DNA of 64,000 bases from Pholis gunnellus (Eukaryota; Chordata; Actinopteri; Perciformes; Pholidae): contig OU342816.1 in the NCBI GenBank assembly GCA_910591455.2, forward strand, positions 4,544,476-4,608,475. The letters run 5' to 3'. Numbering within the stretch: the stretch's first letter is position 1; every line of letters begins with the position of its first letter. Under the pieces are notes generated by a model. That model searched no databases and was not told the DNA's origin. It saw only the letters and a list, made by a program, of their open reading frames with translations. Below, one piece after another: positions 1-13,040 of the stretch. Made by a program: the position numbers and the translations under genes.

Positions 1-47
1 TACAGTATGAAGCAGCCCAAAGAAAATCTCTGCAACCTCGCCAAGTC

Positions 48-185
48 CTGAACATGAAATCTTAAAAGAGTGCAAAATATATTAGCCTGATGGGTCTTGT
101 AGTACATATAAACTGTGGACAGACAGGCAGATAGAGAGATTCATGCACACACTTGACATAATCTCCTGGCGGAGATTCTTTTCTG
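48..185 (+). repeat. Dispersed repeat fragment, family A (copy 1)
   Basis: Shares with 31720-31892, in the same orientation and order, the stretch around CAAAATATAT..GCCTGATGGGTC, a GGACAGACA run and the terminal block CATAATCTCCT..GGAGA. The two copies are diverged. The upstream end may lie before the window. Confidence 0.6.
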
Positions 186-1861
186 CCTTTCTCTGTTGGC
201 AGCCCTACCCGTCTCTTGTCTGCAGTAGAGTGTGCTTGTGGGCTTTTAACCTTGGATGACTGTCAGATATTTTATTTAAGAAATATATCATTTTAAATTT
301 ACCCACATCTCAGATGACATTTTTTTGACAATCAATTCCATCAGTAGGCTATTTAACTTCACTCCATATAAGAGAGAAAAAAAACGATCTGATAGCCAGG
401 AGAGTTGACAATAGCATCAATATACTGGGCTGTCACTATAATGCTCTGTAGTCACCAAATAGATGATATGCCTCTATTCTCTTGGCTGTTTCCTCTTATC
501 ACAAATAAGCACAAATTAAAGGGTTGGGACTTTCCTTCATTGAGCATACAGTATTAACCGCAAGGCAAGACGGTACATATGTAGACGAAGGGTAATGTGA
601 TGCAGTGAGCATTTCGAGACACGATCAATAATGTCACCCACCTGGGGAAAAAAAGGGTTTGGCAGATGTTGGAGGAATTGGAATCCGATGGCATTTACAG
701 CTGAATATATTGACACATTTCCCCGGGCCACAGCTCCAAGAGAAGTCTATTTACGAGGCTTATTGAAAGACATTTTTTACACAACTTGAAAATGTCACAG
801 TATAACTTAAGAATGATAGCATATCATTGTGAACGAAATGAAGAGAGACAGACCTCTGAACTAAACAGCCAGCCTTTTAATAAAAAGAGCTTCCTGCCGG
901 TCGGTTGGTACTTTCAGAGATGATGCACTCAGTACTGTTGATCACCATCATAGTGCTGCAGCATAGTGTACATGTGTTGAGATAGACCCACTACGGCCAG
1001 CATGGAACTCAGAGTGACCTTTTTTTCGGTTGCTTTTATACAGTATTGCTTTATTTGTCGTCAAAGTCTTTGTCTATTCAGACAGGTTGAAACTATGACG
1101 AAGACGTATGATGATTTAATGGAAGGTTGCGTAATGATTTTCACATGCATACATGTCAAAATGATTATGCAGCTATTATGACGGAGTTATGAAGATGTCG
1201 CCATGAATGTGCACTCAGAGGAAAACGCTAAATCATAACGAGGCCAATCCAATATTTCTCTTTATGATATGCAATGTTTTGGCAAGAGTTCAAACCGTGA
1301 TGACGGTCCATCACTGCAGTGCTGCTACCAGGACTTATGACTTCTAGTCCTGTTACATCATGAGGGGGGGGTCTAATTTATATAAAAATATGCTGAATGT
1401 TAGTGATGTAATATGTAATATCAAGGCTCGTTTTGGAGGCACATGCAAGGTGATGCCATCCTGCTCTGGGGGGAGAAAAAAAAATCATCTGCTTTGAAAA
1501 AAATCACATTCCCTCCTTTTCCATCGATGCTTTGTATTAGGGCGCCACCATTTAAAGTCCAGCCGTATGTTCTGTTACATAATACATTGGTAAGGGCTTG
1601 CTGCAACAATGTGTTGTCCCGTGTCCGTCTGTCACAGGCCGGGGAACTCTCCTCGGGTGCATTCATGTGGCTCCATCGGCCCTTCTGGGAGACTGTCCTC
1701 CACAGAAAAGAAACGACAGCATCAGTAGTTTGCTCGTTCACTTAAACCGGCCTATTTTTATGTTCTCCTGACAAGCGACGAGCAAAGAATGGCCGTTGTC
1801 TCCCAGAAGCAAAGCCAGATGTAATATGACGTGTTTATTGTGCCGCAAAACCTCCTAGGGA

Positions 1862-1878
1862 GGGGGGGGGGGGGGGGG
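1862..1878. repeat. Poly-G tract (17)
   Basis: An uninterrupted run of 17 G, following GGGA. It could form a G-quadruplex and is prone to length error in assemblies. Confidence 0.9.
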
Positions 1879-2478
1879 ATCAGGGTGGATGGTTGCCAAC
1901 AAAGTGTCTGACTTAGACACAAAAGCTGTTTGCAACCTGTCTTTTACCAACATTCAACGTTGGTTTCTTTCTTTTTTTCGACAACAAAATCTTTGTCACG
2001 CCCTTTTCGTTGCTCTTGTAGAGGTGCCAGATCAGAAAAGGCTCATGTGAATTTGTTCTGTTGTTTAGGCGGTAGAGGTCTGAATGCTGGTGTTTTTGCA
2101 GTCGGTTTGTTTTCCTCCGTCAGCGAACGTACCAACTGTACAGACGTTATCCGCAGCCAGTTAGCAATGAATGCGAGTTTGTTTGAGTGTTAATCTGTGC
2201 CTGTGCTGTGTGTTCAGACTGAACGATTTCAAAACTTACCAGGAACTATGTTTTGGTTGTTTTAAGTATTTTAAATCACCTGGATGTGTCTTTGCTTTGA
2301 TTTTAATTTGCCCAGCGCAGAATGTCATCGGTCTGTGTCCAAACAAATTGACTCGTATGGACTTTACATGCAAATGAAGCACCTCAACTATTCACTTCAC
2401 GCTCAGGCTGAACACATATTCAGGCAATCCACCTTATTAAGGCAACCAGCCCTCATTGAGTTCATTGGGGGATGTTTG

Positions 2479-2479
<1 letters not shown>

Positions 2480-2529
<50 letters not shown>
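2480..2529. repeat. (TC)n microsatellite
   Basis: About 50 bp of TC dinucleotides with one TTT interruption. It causes the Ser/Leu-rich reading frames nearby, which are not genes. Confidence 0.95.
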
Positions 2530-2532
<3 letters not shown>

Positions 2533-2681
2533 TTTCCCATCTCTCTCCTCAATAACTAGGCACCAAAGGGAATGCAAACCTGTCAGCAAAAAAAAAAAAA
2601 GTAATAGGAGAGAAGGTGGCAGGCTGCTGTGTGTTTAATTGAATGAGTTTACTTAAGCTTTAAATGTGCTAAATACAGAAT

Positions 2682-2775
2682 TCAGAGCATTTTTTTATTA
2701 CCTCTGCAAGGCTCTCAACATGGAGATGGCTGAGCCTGCAGCTGGAAGCTAACAGTGCAGCTAACAGTGTTGACC
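2682..2775 (+). repeat. Dispersed repeat, family B (copy 1)
   Basis: Contains TTCAGAGCAT, then GCAAGGCTCTCAACATGG, a GGCTGAGCCTGC stretch and repeated GCTAACAGTG. The same order recurs at 60497-60605 (+) and, reversed, at 12938-13040 and 15393-15505. Confidence 0.65.
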
Positions 2776-3184
2776 TGAGGGAGAACCAGAAAACCACTTC
2801 TTTTAGTGCACAGACTCGTTACACCACTCCTTGCTTCCAAATACGTTCTTGTGCCAAACAACTTTATATATCTGATGTGTGCATGGCGCCTGTGCCTTCA
2901 ACAGAAAGAAAAGAGATGTAGCTGACCAGCTTTGAGTTTGTAAAGATTTTCTGTCAAGTGTTTTTCTTCCTGTCTTTTTACACAGTTTGACAGCAGTCGG
3001 TACATTTTCCTATTTTATGTTCATGAGCCGGGCAGAAGCTCAAGTAGCTACAGTAGCAAGGGAGCCATTATCATCTGACATAGCTCAGTGACTAAACTCT
3101 GCATTGCAAGAGGCATCCTGAAGTCGATAAGAATAGTTGATAGGAACGATGTTTCTTCTAAGCAAGGTTTCATTTCAACTTTAA

Positions 3185-3196
3185 GGGGGGGGGGGG
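3185..3196. repeat. Poly-G tract (12)
   Basis: Twelve consecutive G in AT-rich surroundings. Confidence 0.85.
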
Positions 3197-4148
3197 AATC
3201 AGGATGTCTAATATGACACTCCGTGGACATCACATCTTCTATACAGCTCAGTTACGCAACTCCTTATTTCAACTGCAAGATTAAATCAGATCAACACTCT
3301 ACAGGTATAAGAAAACAATTGCTGTTCCATTTCACAGTTAGGTGATCCTTCACTGAAGCACTGATTTAAAGCTAAATATTGATCCAAATAAGAAAAATTA
3401 CTTTGTGATCAAGATGCAAAGAAATAAATGAAAAATATAAAAACCAAAATCAATCGTATGAATCACTTTAGAACTACAAAAATAAAATAAATTGTTTTTT
3501 TTCACTATACACTATATTACCAATGGGCCATTGGTAATAATGCACAATGTAGTTAATACTGTATCTGTGGTCTATGGGATACAAAAGTCACATCTCCCAA
3601 TCCCAATCAGAAAAATAAGAACTTTGCAGATTTGAATGGGTGACTTCTTAGACACGTTGTGTGCTGCAGCTGGATGTGTGAAGGCCGTGGGATTCATACA
3701 AAGCTTAGCCTCATCATCAGTTCTATTTTAAAACATGTTTTCAGGGCTTACGTGTGAATGCTGTATGTTTTTGCTGACAAAAGTGTATTGTACATTATTG
3801 TGACTTTTAAGATGACCTATTTAAGTAATGCTGCTTCATCAGTATTCCAGATGGTGCCACGAACAATATTCAAACAAGCACGATGGAACACGAGGCGTTA
3901 AGTAGTTTTCCCTTTTTTTACATTGTTGAATCATTGAAGGGGAGTACTGTATATGTATCTGTACAGTATGAATAATGGATCTTACGTATGTTCACATTGT
4001 TTAGAGGAGGGATTCCTAACCAGTGCTTGTTCACCAGGGGGTTTGTGGAAAGATAGCTATTATAATTTGATAAAAATACAAATTCTGATTTGGTCCAGGT
4101 GCAGTGGACTGAGTGAGTAGGACTGAGTGAAAACTGGTTGATGGTCTA

Positions 4149-4531
4149 CACTCGTGGAAAAAAGCTTTCCAAAAGTGTTTTCCCTGAACAAAAAAGGGTT
4201 TTCAAGACACCAACCCCGACCCTTTAGGGTTCTAGATAAAACCCTTGGAATATAAAAGGGTTCTTGGTAGAACCTCCCAGGTGGGTTCTTGTTTGCACCC
4301 TTAGAAGGTGGAAAGGCTCTGGATAGAATCTCCAGAGAGGGTTATGGGGGGAGCCTTTCAAAGATGGTTCTAGGTAAAACCCTGGGGCTCGAGATAGAAC
4401 CCTCTGAACTGCTTTCAGGTGGAACCGCAATAAAATGTTCTACCAGGAACCAAAAAAAGGTTCAAGGACAAGCCAAAGAACCCTATATGGTGCTAGTTGG
4501 TGCTAGTTGGTGCTTTATTTTTACGAGCTTA
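4149..4531. mobile_element. Non-autonomous TIR element with GGTTCT/AGAACC palindromes (copy 1)
   Basis: The left end TACACTCGTGGAAAAAAGC and the right end, read in reverse complement (AAGCTCGTAAAAATAAAGC), look like imperfect terminal inverted repeats. The interior holds many inverted GGTTCT..AGAACC pairs, such as AAGGGTTCTTGGTAGAACCT. The module ACCCTTGGAATATAAAAGGG is shared exactly with 18412-18500. It has no coding capacity. I infer a MITE-like DNA element; the superfamily is unknown. Confidence 0.6.
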
Positions 4532-5432
4532 GGAAAACAATCCATCTGCTCACGTATTGTGATTAACAGATTCATTGACTGATTCTTTGATAGACTCAAA
4601 ATGTAAACTGTAATAATAACACATGTATTTTTATTGTGACCCCCTCACAAAGCTGCACTTTCAGCTGTGGGAAGTGGGGAACTACCTTGTGGCCCCAGAA
4701 CCCCATGGACCCCCAAACAGCCCAGGTTCATTGTGCGGCAATTATTCTCCTGTAATTTGATTCACTGTTTTGCTTGGGAATATGGGAATATGTAACACAA
4801 GAGCACAACATCAGCTGATGTGATTAGGGCCTTTAGGTGGATCCCAGTTTATTACTTACCTTGAAGAGGGGCTTTATATCAACATCTGGCTCTAAGATAT
4901 TCATAACGCCATCTTATATTGTGCTTACATTCAGAGGGCATTCCTAAATTAATTGTGTTTGATTATATTACCACCCAGCAAACCTGGGGCCTTGTAATAT
5001 CCGAGCAGAGGAATACTGTACTGAGAGGGTGGGGGAGTGGGGGTTGATAGGAGCCGAGTAGCTCATTTTTTGCCCAGAGGCCCTGAGCAGGTTAACCCGA
5101 CCCTGCCCCTTCTATCTTGCAAAAGGAAAGTACAGGGAGCCATACCTTTTAGAATGTCTGATTAGGTAATTAACTAACACAATAAAATGGGCATTCTCTC
5201 TGGACAGTTTCTGTGACCTCATGAGATGGCCCAATTGATTTTCATCAAGTGTGTGCTGTAGATTAAAAAATGTTTTTAATTTATTTGGGGAATAGCTGCA
5301 ATCAAGACGATCGTGAGACCAGTTCAGGACATCGCTCCATCGCGTTCCTGTCTCGACTTAAAGCTGGTAAAGTGAAGAAATCCCACACTAAAAATCTTTT
5401 TAGAGAATGAAAGTGAGTTTCTTTCAGTGTCA

Positions 5433-5680
5433 TATGGTAAATGGACTTGTACTTGTATCGTGTTTTACTAGTTTTCCGACCACTCAAAGCGCTTTTACAC
5501 TACATGTCATTCACCCATTCACACCCATGGCAGGGACTACCATGCAAGATGCCATTGATACACCGCCGGTTAATTGTCTTGCCCAGGTACACATGGCCAT
5601 GGACTACAGAGCCGGGAATCGTACCGCCGATCCTCTAATTGAAGGACGGCCCGTTATACCATTGATCTACACTCGGCCCC
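5433..5680 (-). mobile_element. SINE-like retroelement (tRNA-type head, GTCCATTTACCAT tail), minus orientation
   Basis: Read on the minus strand: a B-box-like GGTACGATTCCCGGCT, CCTGGGCAAGACAATTAAC, GTGTGAATGGGTGAATGACA, TAAAAGCGCTTTGAGTGGTC, and a 3' tail AAGTACAAGTCCATTTACC. I recognise this as a very common fish SINE/LINE tail pattern. It accounts for the two small overlapping frames at 5407-5727 on the + strand. Confidence 0.7.
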
Positions 5681-7244
5681 ATATTCAGCTAGATACAGAG
5701 GCAATATCAGATTTATCTCAAACATGAACGTCCCATCCTGACTCTCCCGGTTGCTGATTGCATGCGGCCACACAAGATACGCGAGTTTAAATCCAAATAG
5801 TCAAGAATGCGTTCCAGTTTTTATAACACCATCAAATCGAGCAGGAGCTCAAATGAATCACTGTAAGCCTGCACCACACATTTGGTTACATTTTGAGGCT
5901 TGGGAGGGAAAGTAGTTCATCAACTATCTTTCTGCTGTCACTTTCAAGAATTAGGAGAGCTTTAGAGCTGTCAAAGCCTGATCCCTGCAGGTGGTGGCTA
6001 ATCAGACACAGGTGTGTTAATATAGAATGGAGATGTGTCACTTTGAAATAACAACGTGCTTCTGTTAAGATTATGATGCAATTAAAAATTCCTGTTGCAT
6101 GTTTTGCATGCAAAATGCATGTTGACAGATGAAACCTCTCATGTGACCCTGTGGAAAATGGCAGCTGTCCTGAAACTGATGCTTAATTTGCAACAAAGAA
6201 ACACAGCTACAGTGCAGTGGTGTTGATTACCCTCACACCTGTGATTGTGTTTATTAGACATAAAAGCAATGGCTCATGTTTCCTTTTGTGACGTATTAAA
6301 TAATATGATGCTTTATATAAGAGTGGCAACTAATAGATGGCGGTTAATTGATCCTGAATGATAAATACAGACAAAATGAGGAAAAGAAACTCAACATGTG
6401 TCACACTCGAACAATGGGTGTGTGTGGAAACCATCAGTGATTTTAGTTTTCAGTTCTGCAAGTATATGGCTCATTATTTTAGTCAAAGGTTCATTGTAAA
6501 TCCAAGCCGTGACTCTTAGCTCTTTGATATATACGTGGCTGATGAGACTTTACTGAACACTGAACTTGCCTTTTGGGGTTTCTTTACCTTCATTTTTCTC
6601 AGTTTAAATAGCGATGCCAGTCTCACATTTGGCTGTTCTCTACACACTTTGCTCTCTTAAAAGATGCAACAGTGCAGTTTGGCAGCTGGCACAAAGGGAG
6701 AGTTAGGAGACAACTTATTACCCAAGACCAGAGCAGGGTTTGCTAACATCCACATCCAAGACATCCAACATCCAAAGTACACATTTCTATCAAAAATGCA
6801 AAGAGAGTTTTCAGCTTTTAGAGGAACCTGTCTTTTTTTACTTTAAAATGCAAAGTGAACTGGCAGGGCGAGTGGGAATCTGGGCAGGATTTATGTCGGC
6901 AACCAATGAAAGATCAAACACATTAAAACTGGGAAATGTTTTACTTGCTTTATAATCTGCATTTATTTATAAGCACAGAAACAAATGATCAAAGCAGGTA
7001 AGACAGGGAAATATGGAATGTGTAGGACAAAGAAGATGAGAACTTTATTAAAGATTCAAACCTCAAAAGGAAGGAATAAAATAAAACAATCGAGATGACA
7101 GTAAAAACACGTCAAAACTAGATTAGAAAGTAGATGAAAGACAACCAACAGTAAAGTCATGATGAAAAAACACAGAAAGAAAAGGGCAAATAGTTTTGTG
7201 TTAATAAGGAAAATACATGAAACAGATGGGTTCATCAGATTCAT

Positions 7245-8275
7245 CTATCTTTTAATGCACTGCGACAGCCGTGGCCGTACGTCCGTCCTTCTGTACGGTA
7301 CGTCCGTCCGTCTGTCCGTCCTTCTGTACGGTATGTCCTTCTGTCCTTCTGTACGGTACGTCCTTCTGTCCGTACGGTATGTCCTTCTGTACGGTACGTC
7401 CTTCTGTATGGTACGTCCTTCTGTCCGTACCGTATGTCCTTCTGTACGGTACGGTACCTCCTTCTGTCCTTCTGTACGGTACGGTACGTCCTTCTGTCCG
7501 TACGGTACGTCCTTCTGTCCTTCTGTCCGTACGGTACGTCCTTCTGTCCTTCCGTACAGTACGGTACGTCCTTCTGTCCTTCCGTACAGTACGATACGTC
7601 CTTCTGTCCTTCCGTACAGTACGGTACGTCCTTCTGTCCTTCCGTACAGTACGGTACGTCCTTCTGTCCTTCCGTACAGTACGATACGTCCTTCTGTCCG
7701 TACGTTACGTCCTTCTGTCCTTCCGTACAGTACGGTACGTTCTTCTGTCCGTACGTTACGTCCTTCTGTCCTTCCGTACAGTACGGTACGTCCTTCTGTC
7801 CGTACGGTATGTCCTTCTGTCCTTCCGTACAGTACGGTACGTCCTTCTGTCCGTACGTTACGTCCTTCTGTCCTTCCGTACAGTACGGTACGTTCTTCTG
7901 TCCGTACGTTACGTCCTTCTGTCCTTCCGTACAGTACGGTACGTCCTTCTGTCCGTACGGTATGTCCTTCTGTCCTTCTGAAGGGTACCTCCTTCCGTCT
8001 GTGCGGTATGTCTGTCCTATTCTCATGAAGGTGATATCTCGAGAAAATTTCTTCGAATTCGGCAAAAACATCCACCTTGACTCAAGAATGAACTGATTAG
8101 AATTAGGTGGTCAAAGGTAATGGTCACCACGACCTTACAAAATGCCATAACTCAATAAAAACTCAGTAACTATGCCAATTATGACAATTTTACACAACTC
8201 TAATAGGATAAAATGTTGAAGTGATGACATGTTGGACAGACTGGTTGGCGGATGCATACAACCGCAAGGCGAGTT
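7245..8275 (+). mobile_element. Dispersed repeat element carrying an expanded GTCC-type minisatellite
   Basis: It begins near GCACTGCGACAGCCGTGGCC and enters the tandem array. After the array it continues with CTCATGAAGGTGATATCTCG, TTTCTTCGAATTCGGC, TCAAGAATGAACTGATTAGA, GGTGGTCAAAGGTAATGGTC, ATGCCATAACTCAATAAAA and GGATGCATACAACCGCAAGG. I recognise this 3' portion as a widespread fish repeat usually preceded by a short GTCC/CTGT run. Here that run is expanded to ~740 bp. No protein is encoded. Confidence 0.6.
7276..8018. repeat. 30-bp-unit minisatellite, about 740 bp
   Basis: The right two-thirds is regular: the unit is ACGGTACGTCCTTCTGTCC plus TTCCGTACAGT (30 bp in all), with variants (ACGATACG, GTACGTTACG, GGTATG). 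The left third uses shorter, irregular blocks of CCTTCTGTACGGTACGT. The unit length is a multiple of three and contains no stop in several frames, so long frames stay open on both strands (7159-8028, 7271-7981 and 7434-8096 on +; 7241-8071 and 7245-8075 on -). They encode PSVLPYSTVR-type or EGQKDVPY-type repeats. These are not treated as genes. Confidence 0.92.
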
Positions 8276-8551
8276 TTAATCTTTTATTTGACTTTGTCCT
8301 TTTCTGAGTATTGTTGGGGCTCAAACATCACACATATTTCCTTTACTGTGACGTAAACGTTGGTAGAAAACAATTCTTCTCGACCACCATGACATGTACT
8401 GTTCTCTGACCTTCGCCTCGATGGAAAGCATCGTCCCATCCCAGCTGAAGCCAGAGAAAGTGGCCTAATGGTCTGTGGCTGCCAGGGAATCTGTCAAAAA
8501 CTGCTTTTTTGGAGTCAAAGAGCCATGACACTGAGCTGCACCGAGGGTGTG

Positions 8552-8570
8552 TAGAGAGAGAGAGAGAGAG
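8552..8570. repeat. (AG)n microsatellite
   Basis: A short run of AG dinucleotides after GTGTGT. Confidence 0.85.
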
Positions 8571-11500
8571 GCTCAAGGGAGCCCTGAGGCACTTTGGGAA
8601 CAATCTGGTCCTCCTGATGCTCCTTATCAGGCGACTGGTGGCCTCATCAGCCAGCCTGATCCTGTAGCTCACAGTCATTCAGAATAGTTTCTTTTCTTTT
8701 CTACAACCTGGGTTCTTACTGATATTTGTAGTTTAGGCCATCATTCCCACCAGTATAGTACTCAGGTTGATTACTAAGACCTGGTCAGACAAGGCCTGAT
8801 AGTCGTCCGATCAGTAAACCACACATGCACGGATAGTTTTACTGTAGAATAAAGGATTATAACCCAAATTTCAGGTGGATTTATTTTTGCCTCCAAATAC
8901 AGTTTAGGCTTGTATTTGCAATTATTTTGAACACACAATTATCATAACTGAGTTATGATCAAATCCACAAAAATAGGTCTTAAGATGTAATAAACAGGAA
9001 TGATCTGTTTGAGAAAATCGCATTCATGTGTGTCAGATTTTCTTTTTTTTCGGTACAATGGTCTGTCTAGCATGAGGAGCGGCTGGATGATCTCATCCTA
9101 TACATCCTGACCCTCTAGTGAGAACCTCCACGAGGAAAAGGGTTTGAGGTTATCTTCACCTTTCCTCCTTTCCACAATCATTAGAAACAGACAGGTGAGA
9201 CATGACCAGCGTTATTGTACGGTGTCAGTGGTGGACCCTGGGAGGGTCGAGTACCTCTCATTGTTCCCGGAGAGGTTTCCTCCTGCTCTGCTCCATGAGA
9301 CAGTCTGTCAGGCGTTTCAGCTCAGATTCTCCAGCCTAAACAACCCATTTGTTGTCTGTTATCAGGTTTGGTTTAGTGTAACCAACTAAAACAACTTGGT
9401 TACAGTTCAGCATCATGTTCATGGTTTAAAGTAACCATTGTTGACTGTTGGTAGAGAACCGGGATGCACACACCAGTGTCTCAGACTCTTTGCTCCTTTA
9501 GAGGTGCTGCGCTGCTACATTACGTCACGCTACCTTTGCTACTAAGAGACAACGGTCATTTTGAGAAGTTTTGCCATCAGTGTTAACTACTTTTTAACAC
9601 ATAACAACTAGACAGCGCAAAATCTACACCCCTAAATAAATATATGTATATTTAAATATTTGCTGCATTAGTGATATTTAAATATTAGATATTTGGAGCT
9701 ACGTGGTCGTGTTCGGCTCTCCCCGTCTCTTCAGCTGGATGTTAGAGGGGATTCAGCTGTCCAGGAAGAATCAAGACAGACTGCAGGTTTTCTCTGAGTC
9801 GAGATGATGGATGAGCTGATGCTGGTGTTACTTGAGGGACCCACAATTCAAGACGTTACTGCTGAAGGGCCGAGGGATCTGTGGAGGGAATCAGCACTAA
9901 GGTTTGAACAGGAAGGGACGGAGCAACCAGTGAATTTCTGATGGATCTGTGAAGAACATGACAACCGCTGGATTTTATGTACCAGGAAATAGTTTGGACA
10001 AAAGTATCACAAAAAACACAAACTACAAAGAATTTGGTTTGGATACTGTAATAAAGCTTTTTTCTCTTCTATGCCATTCTTAAGATTTAGCCGATGTTTA
10101 ACTGCATAAGTTAAGGTGACTTAAAATGCCAACCATATTTTAAGTTTATGGCAAACAAAAGCTGATAAAGGTTAATATTTAAAGGTTAGTATTGAGAACG
10201 GCCACAAGAGGTTCTTGTCAAGAGAAGCAGAAGTTTGATGATGTGTTTGGTCTCAGGATGAAAACACTGCTCGGTCCGTCTGTCTGTCTTACGCTTTGGT
10301 CCAGTTCAAGATACCTGCCCAGTCTGACGTGACATTTGGTATCAGCACACCCGGCGACAGGGGCCCTGAAGTTAGTCTTCATGTCCTGCTGAAAATTTCC
10401 ACCTGAGCATATCGAGTATCAAATTTTAAAAGGTTTAAAAAGACTAAAGACTAAAAAGACTACTGGCAAGCGTGTTCTTTGTTCCATTCACCAGCTTCAT
10501 AGTGCGGGCTGTATTAAAGATTTCAACCTCTTTGACACTAGAGAGGCTTTTCATATTCAGCTTTAATCATAGTTACACCGTGTGAGGTATGGTCTTTTGT
10601 GAATTACCTGTTACTTTCGTTCACTTGTGAAGTAGCCTGATATAGAATCATTTGCCCCGATGGAAAATCAATACATATTTTAGACTCACCTGTGAAGGCA
10701 CAAAGTTTGTTCTGTGAAACTCCTCGAGCAAAGGTAAAGTGTGTGAATGTAGGAAGCGGGTTCAAGCTGTCACACAGAGTTCTTGCTGCTGGGAAATGGG
10801 AGTTCCTTCATACAAGTTGTCTGGGTGAGCCAGCAGCTTCCCCTTCTGTTGTATATATGCAGACATTTCCATGGAGAGGATGGATCCTATCAGCCATGAT
10901 CCGCCTTGTTTTCCTCATCATCAGTTCACAGCGCAGATACATATGTTTGCTGGCTGCCCCTGATTTTCCTGGCACTTTTCTGACAGCTTCTCCCAGGTTG
11001 TCGTAGTTCTTGGCAACACGGAGCAACGCATCCGAGTCCAGCTTGTCTGTGGAAGGAAAGTATTGGCTTCTCTACTGCTCTCTGCAACGTGGTGCATTCG
11101 AGCATGTGAGTAGGCTGCACGTGGATTGCCAGACTCTTATGATGAACTAATTCACCAAACCTAACATTTTTTTAAATGATGATACTCCAGAATAAATTAC
11201 GATTTTTTAAGTTTAGACACCTGGCAATGGGGCCTTTTCCATCACAATCAAGGTTTACAGCTTATTGTCTGTATTTTAAAACACAATGCAGTGTGTGTTT
11301 ACAACAAGCACGGTGTTGTATATAAAAGGAGTAAGATCCTTGTTTAACATGACTATTGTGGCGCTGTTTTATCATCTGAATCACGATGATCATATTCACA
11401 ATCCATAGCAGGCTTATGCTGTAGATTGCTATCAGGTATTGTACTTTTATAGTGAGAGCACTGGAGTGGAAAAAAAATAGTCTCGGGCTCATTTGAGACC

Positions 11501-12937
11501 AGAGTCTTTTATTGCCAATTCAAAGCTGAACCGCAAAATGATGTTAATTCAACAATGATTCAAACACGTTGTTTTTATTTTATTAAAGAAAAGGAAACAT
11601 TCACATAATGAAGATCTAGTTGAACGCTGGCGCTTAATTTGATCGATAAAACCAGAGAATCGTAATATCTTTATTAATGTAGAACTTTATTCTCAGAGCC
11701 TAAGTGTTGTCTGTCTCCCTCCAGCTGAGCTCTCCGGAATCCTAAAGTGAGGTGATGGAGCGCCGCGAGGAAGAGACTTGCATATGTATGCAAAGCCTTT
11801 TAAGTGTGAAAGCCAAACTCAGTCATGTTTCAATTCTTTTTAAGGTGCATGTTGGTTGTCCAGAGGGCAGCACTCTCAATTTTCATATTTTAGCATTAAT
11901 ATCCAACAGGGCATTCTTCAGTGGGATAATGTGGCTCTTGCACCGTCACCAGTACCTATATACACATTACTGTTGTTTAGCGTGTATTGTACACAGAATA
12001 TGTAAACTAATAAATTCAAATGTTGGTAACACATTGCTCTTGGCTCTAGATTTAGTTCTTGATGGACTGATGAAAGCAACAACAATGTGGTTCATCAACA
12101 GAAAGAACATAAAAACAATTAACATGTAAAAGAAAAAGAACAACTATTTGCACAACAGTAGACGTTTTTGCCCTCTGAACTTTTGCATTATCAAGTAAAC
12201 AACTACAAATCTTTGTGCAGTATTTCTTCACTCTGTTACTTCCTAACCATCAATATCAGTATCAATATAACAGTTGCAATTACAACAATGAACCCAATTA
12301 CATACAGACACAAGCGGACACGAGTGCATTACATCAGCTCTAAACACCCAGCAGTGAGTGGAAAATCACGGGTGGAAGCATTTCGTTTTTTTCTCAAAAT
12401 TTGGATCATATTTCCCACAAACCCCTGCTGCTGTTGCAGAGAGTAAATAATCTCCTGTCCCCTCACTGGCATCCTATTTGTTTTGAAGAGCTCGAAGCAT
12501 AAGAGCCCTTGAGAAATAATAATACATGTTGGACAAGTGAGCTAATGTCAAGTTGGAAATCAGCAGGTAGTGACGCAGGGAAAATAACTGTGTTGCTTAC
12601 AAAGTGAACGCACTTCCTGTTTTATTCTAAAGCACGTCAGGAGCAGGATACTCATCACATTAGCTGATTCAAGTTTAGCCCACATTGAGATTCTTTAGTA
12701 TTGCTCAAGCTCCAAAAACACTGTATCCTACTTTACCCATCATGCCACTCAAACAGTCAACAACACGCCTTCTGTTAAAAATGTTCAGTCTCATGACATC
12801 ACCACGCTTTGGGAAAATAACCTGAACTCGAGACCCAATTATTAACTTTTTTCAGGGTTTTAACCAGAACCTTGTCATGGAGATGGCTTATTTATTGGAT
12901 CAAACATTGATTTTCAAACAGTTTGAAAGGTGTCGTT

Positions 12938-13040
12938 GCTGTTAGCACCGTTAGCTCCTAGCCATCAGCTCAGCTGTTGCCATGTTGAGAGCCGTGTGGA
13001 GGCAATCCCTCAATCGTGGATATGCTCAGAATTGATCACC
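12938..13040 (-). repeat. Dispersed repeat, family B (copy 2)
   Basis: On the minus strand it reads TTCTGAGCATATCC, CCTCCACACGGCTCTCAACA, GGCAACAGCTGAGC and GGAGCTAACGGTGCTAAC. This is the family B order, in the same orientation as copy 3. Confidence 0.65.

Noticed and set aside
7276..8018. A CRISPR array
   Set aside because: The units are directly contiguous without unique spacers and the genome is clearly vertebrate. The same applies to 61749-62556.
7159..8096. Long frames (220-289 codons) on both strands as protein-coding genes
   Set aside because: They exist because a stop-free 30-bp tandem repeat spans the region. Overlapping frames on both strands are equally open, and there are no splice or promoter signals and no recognised domain.
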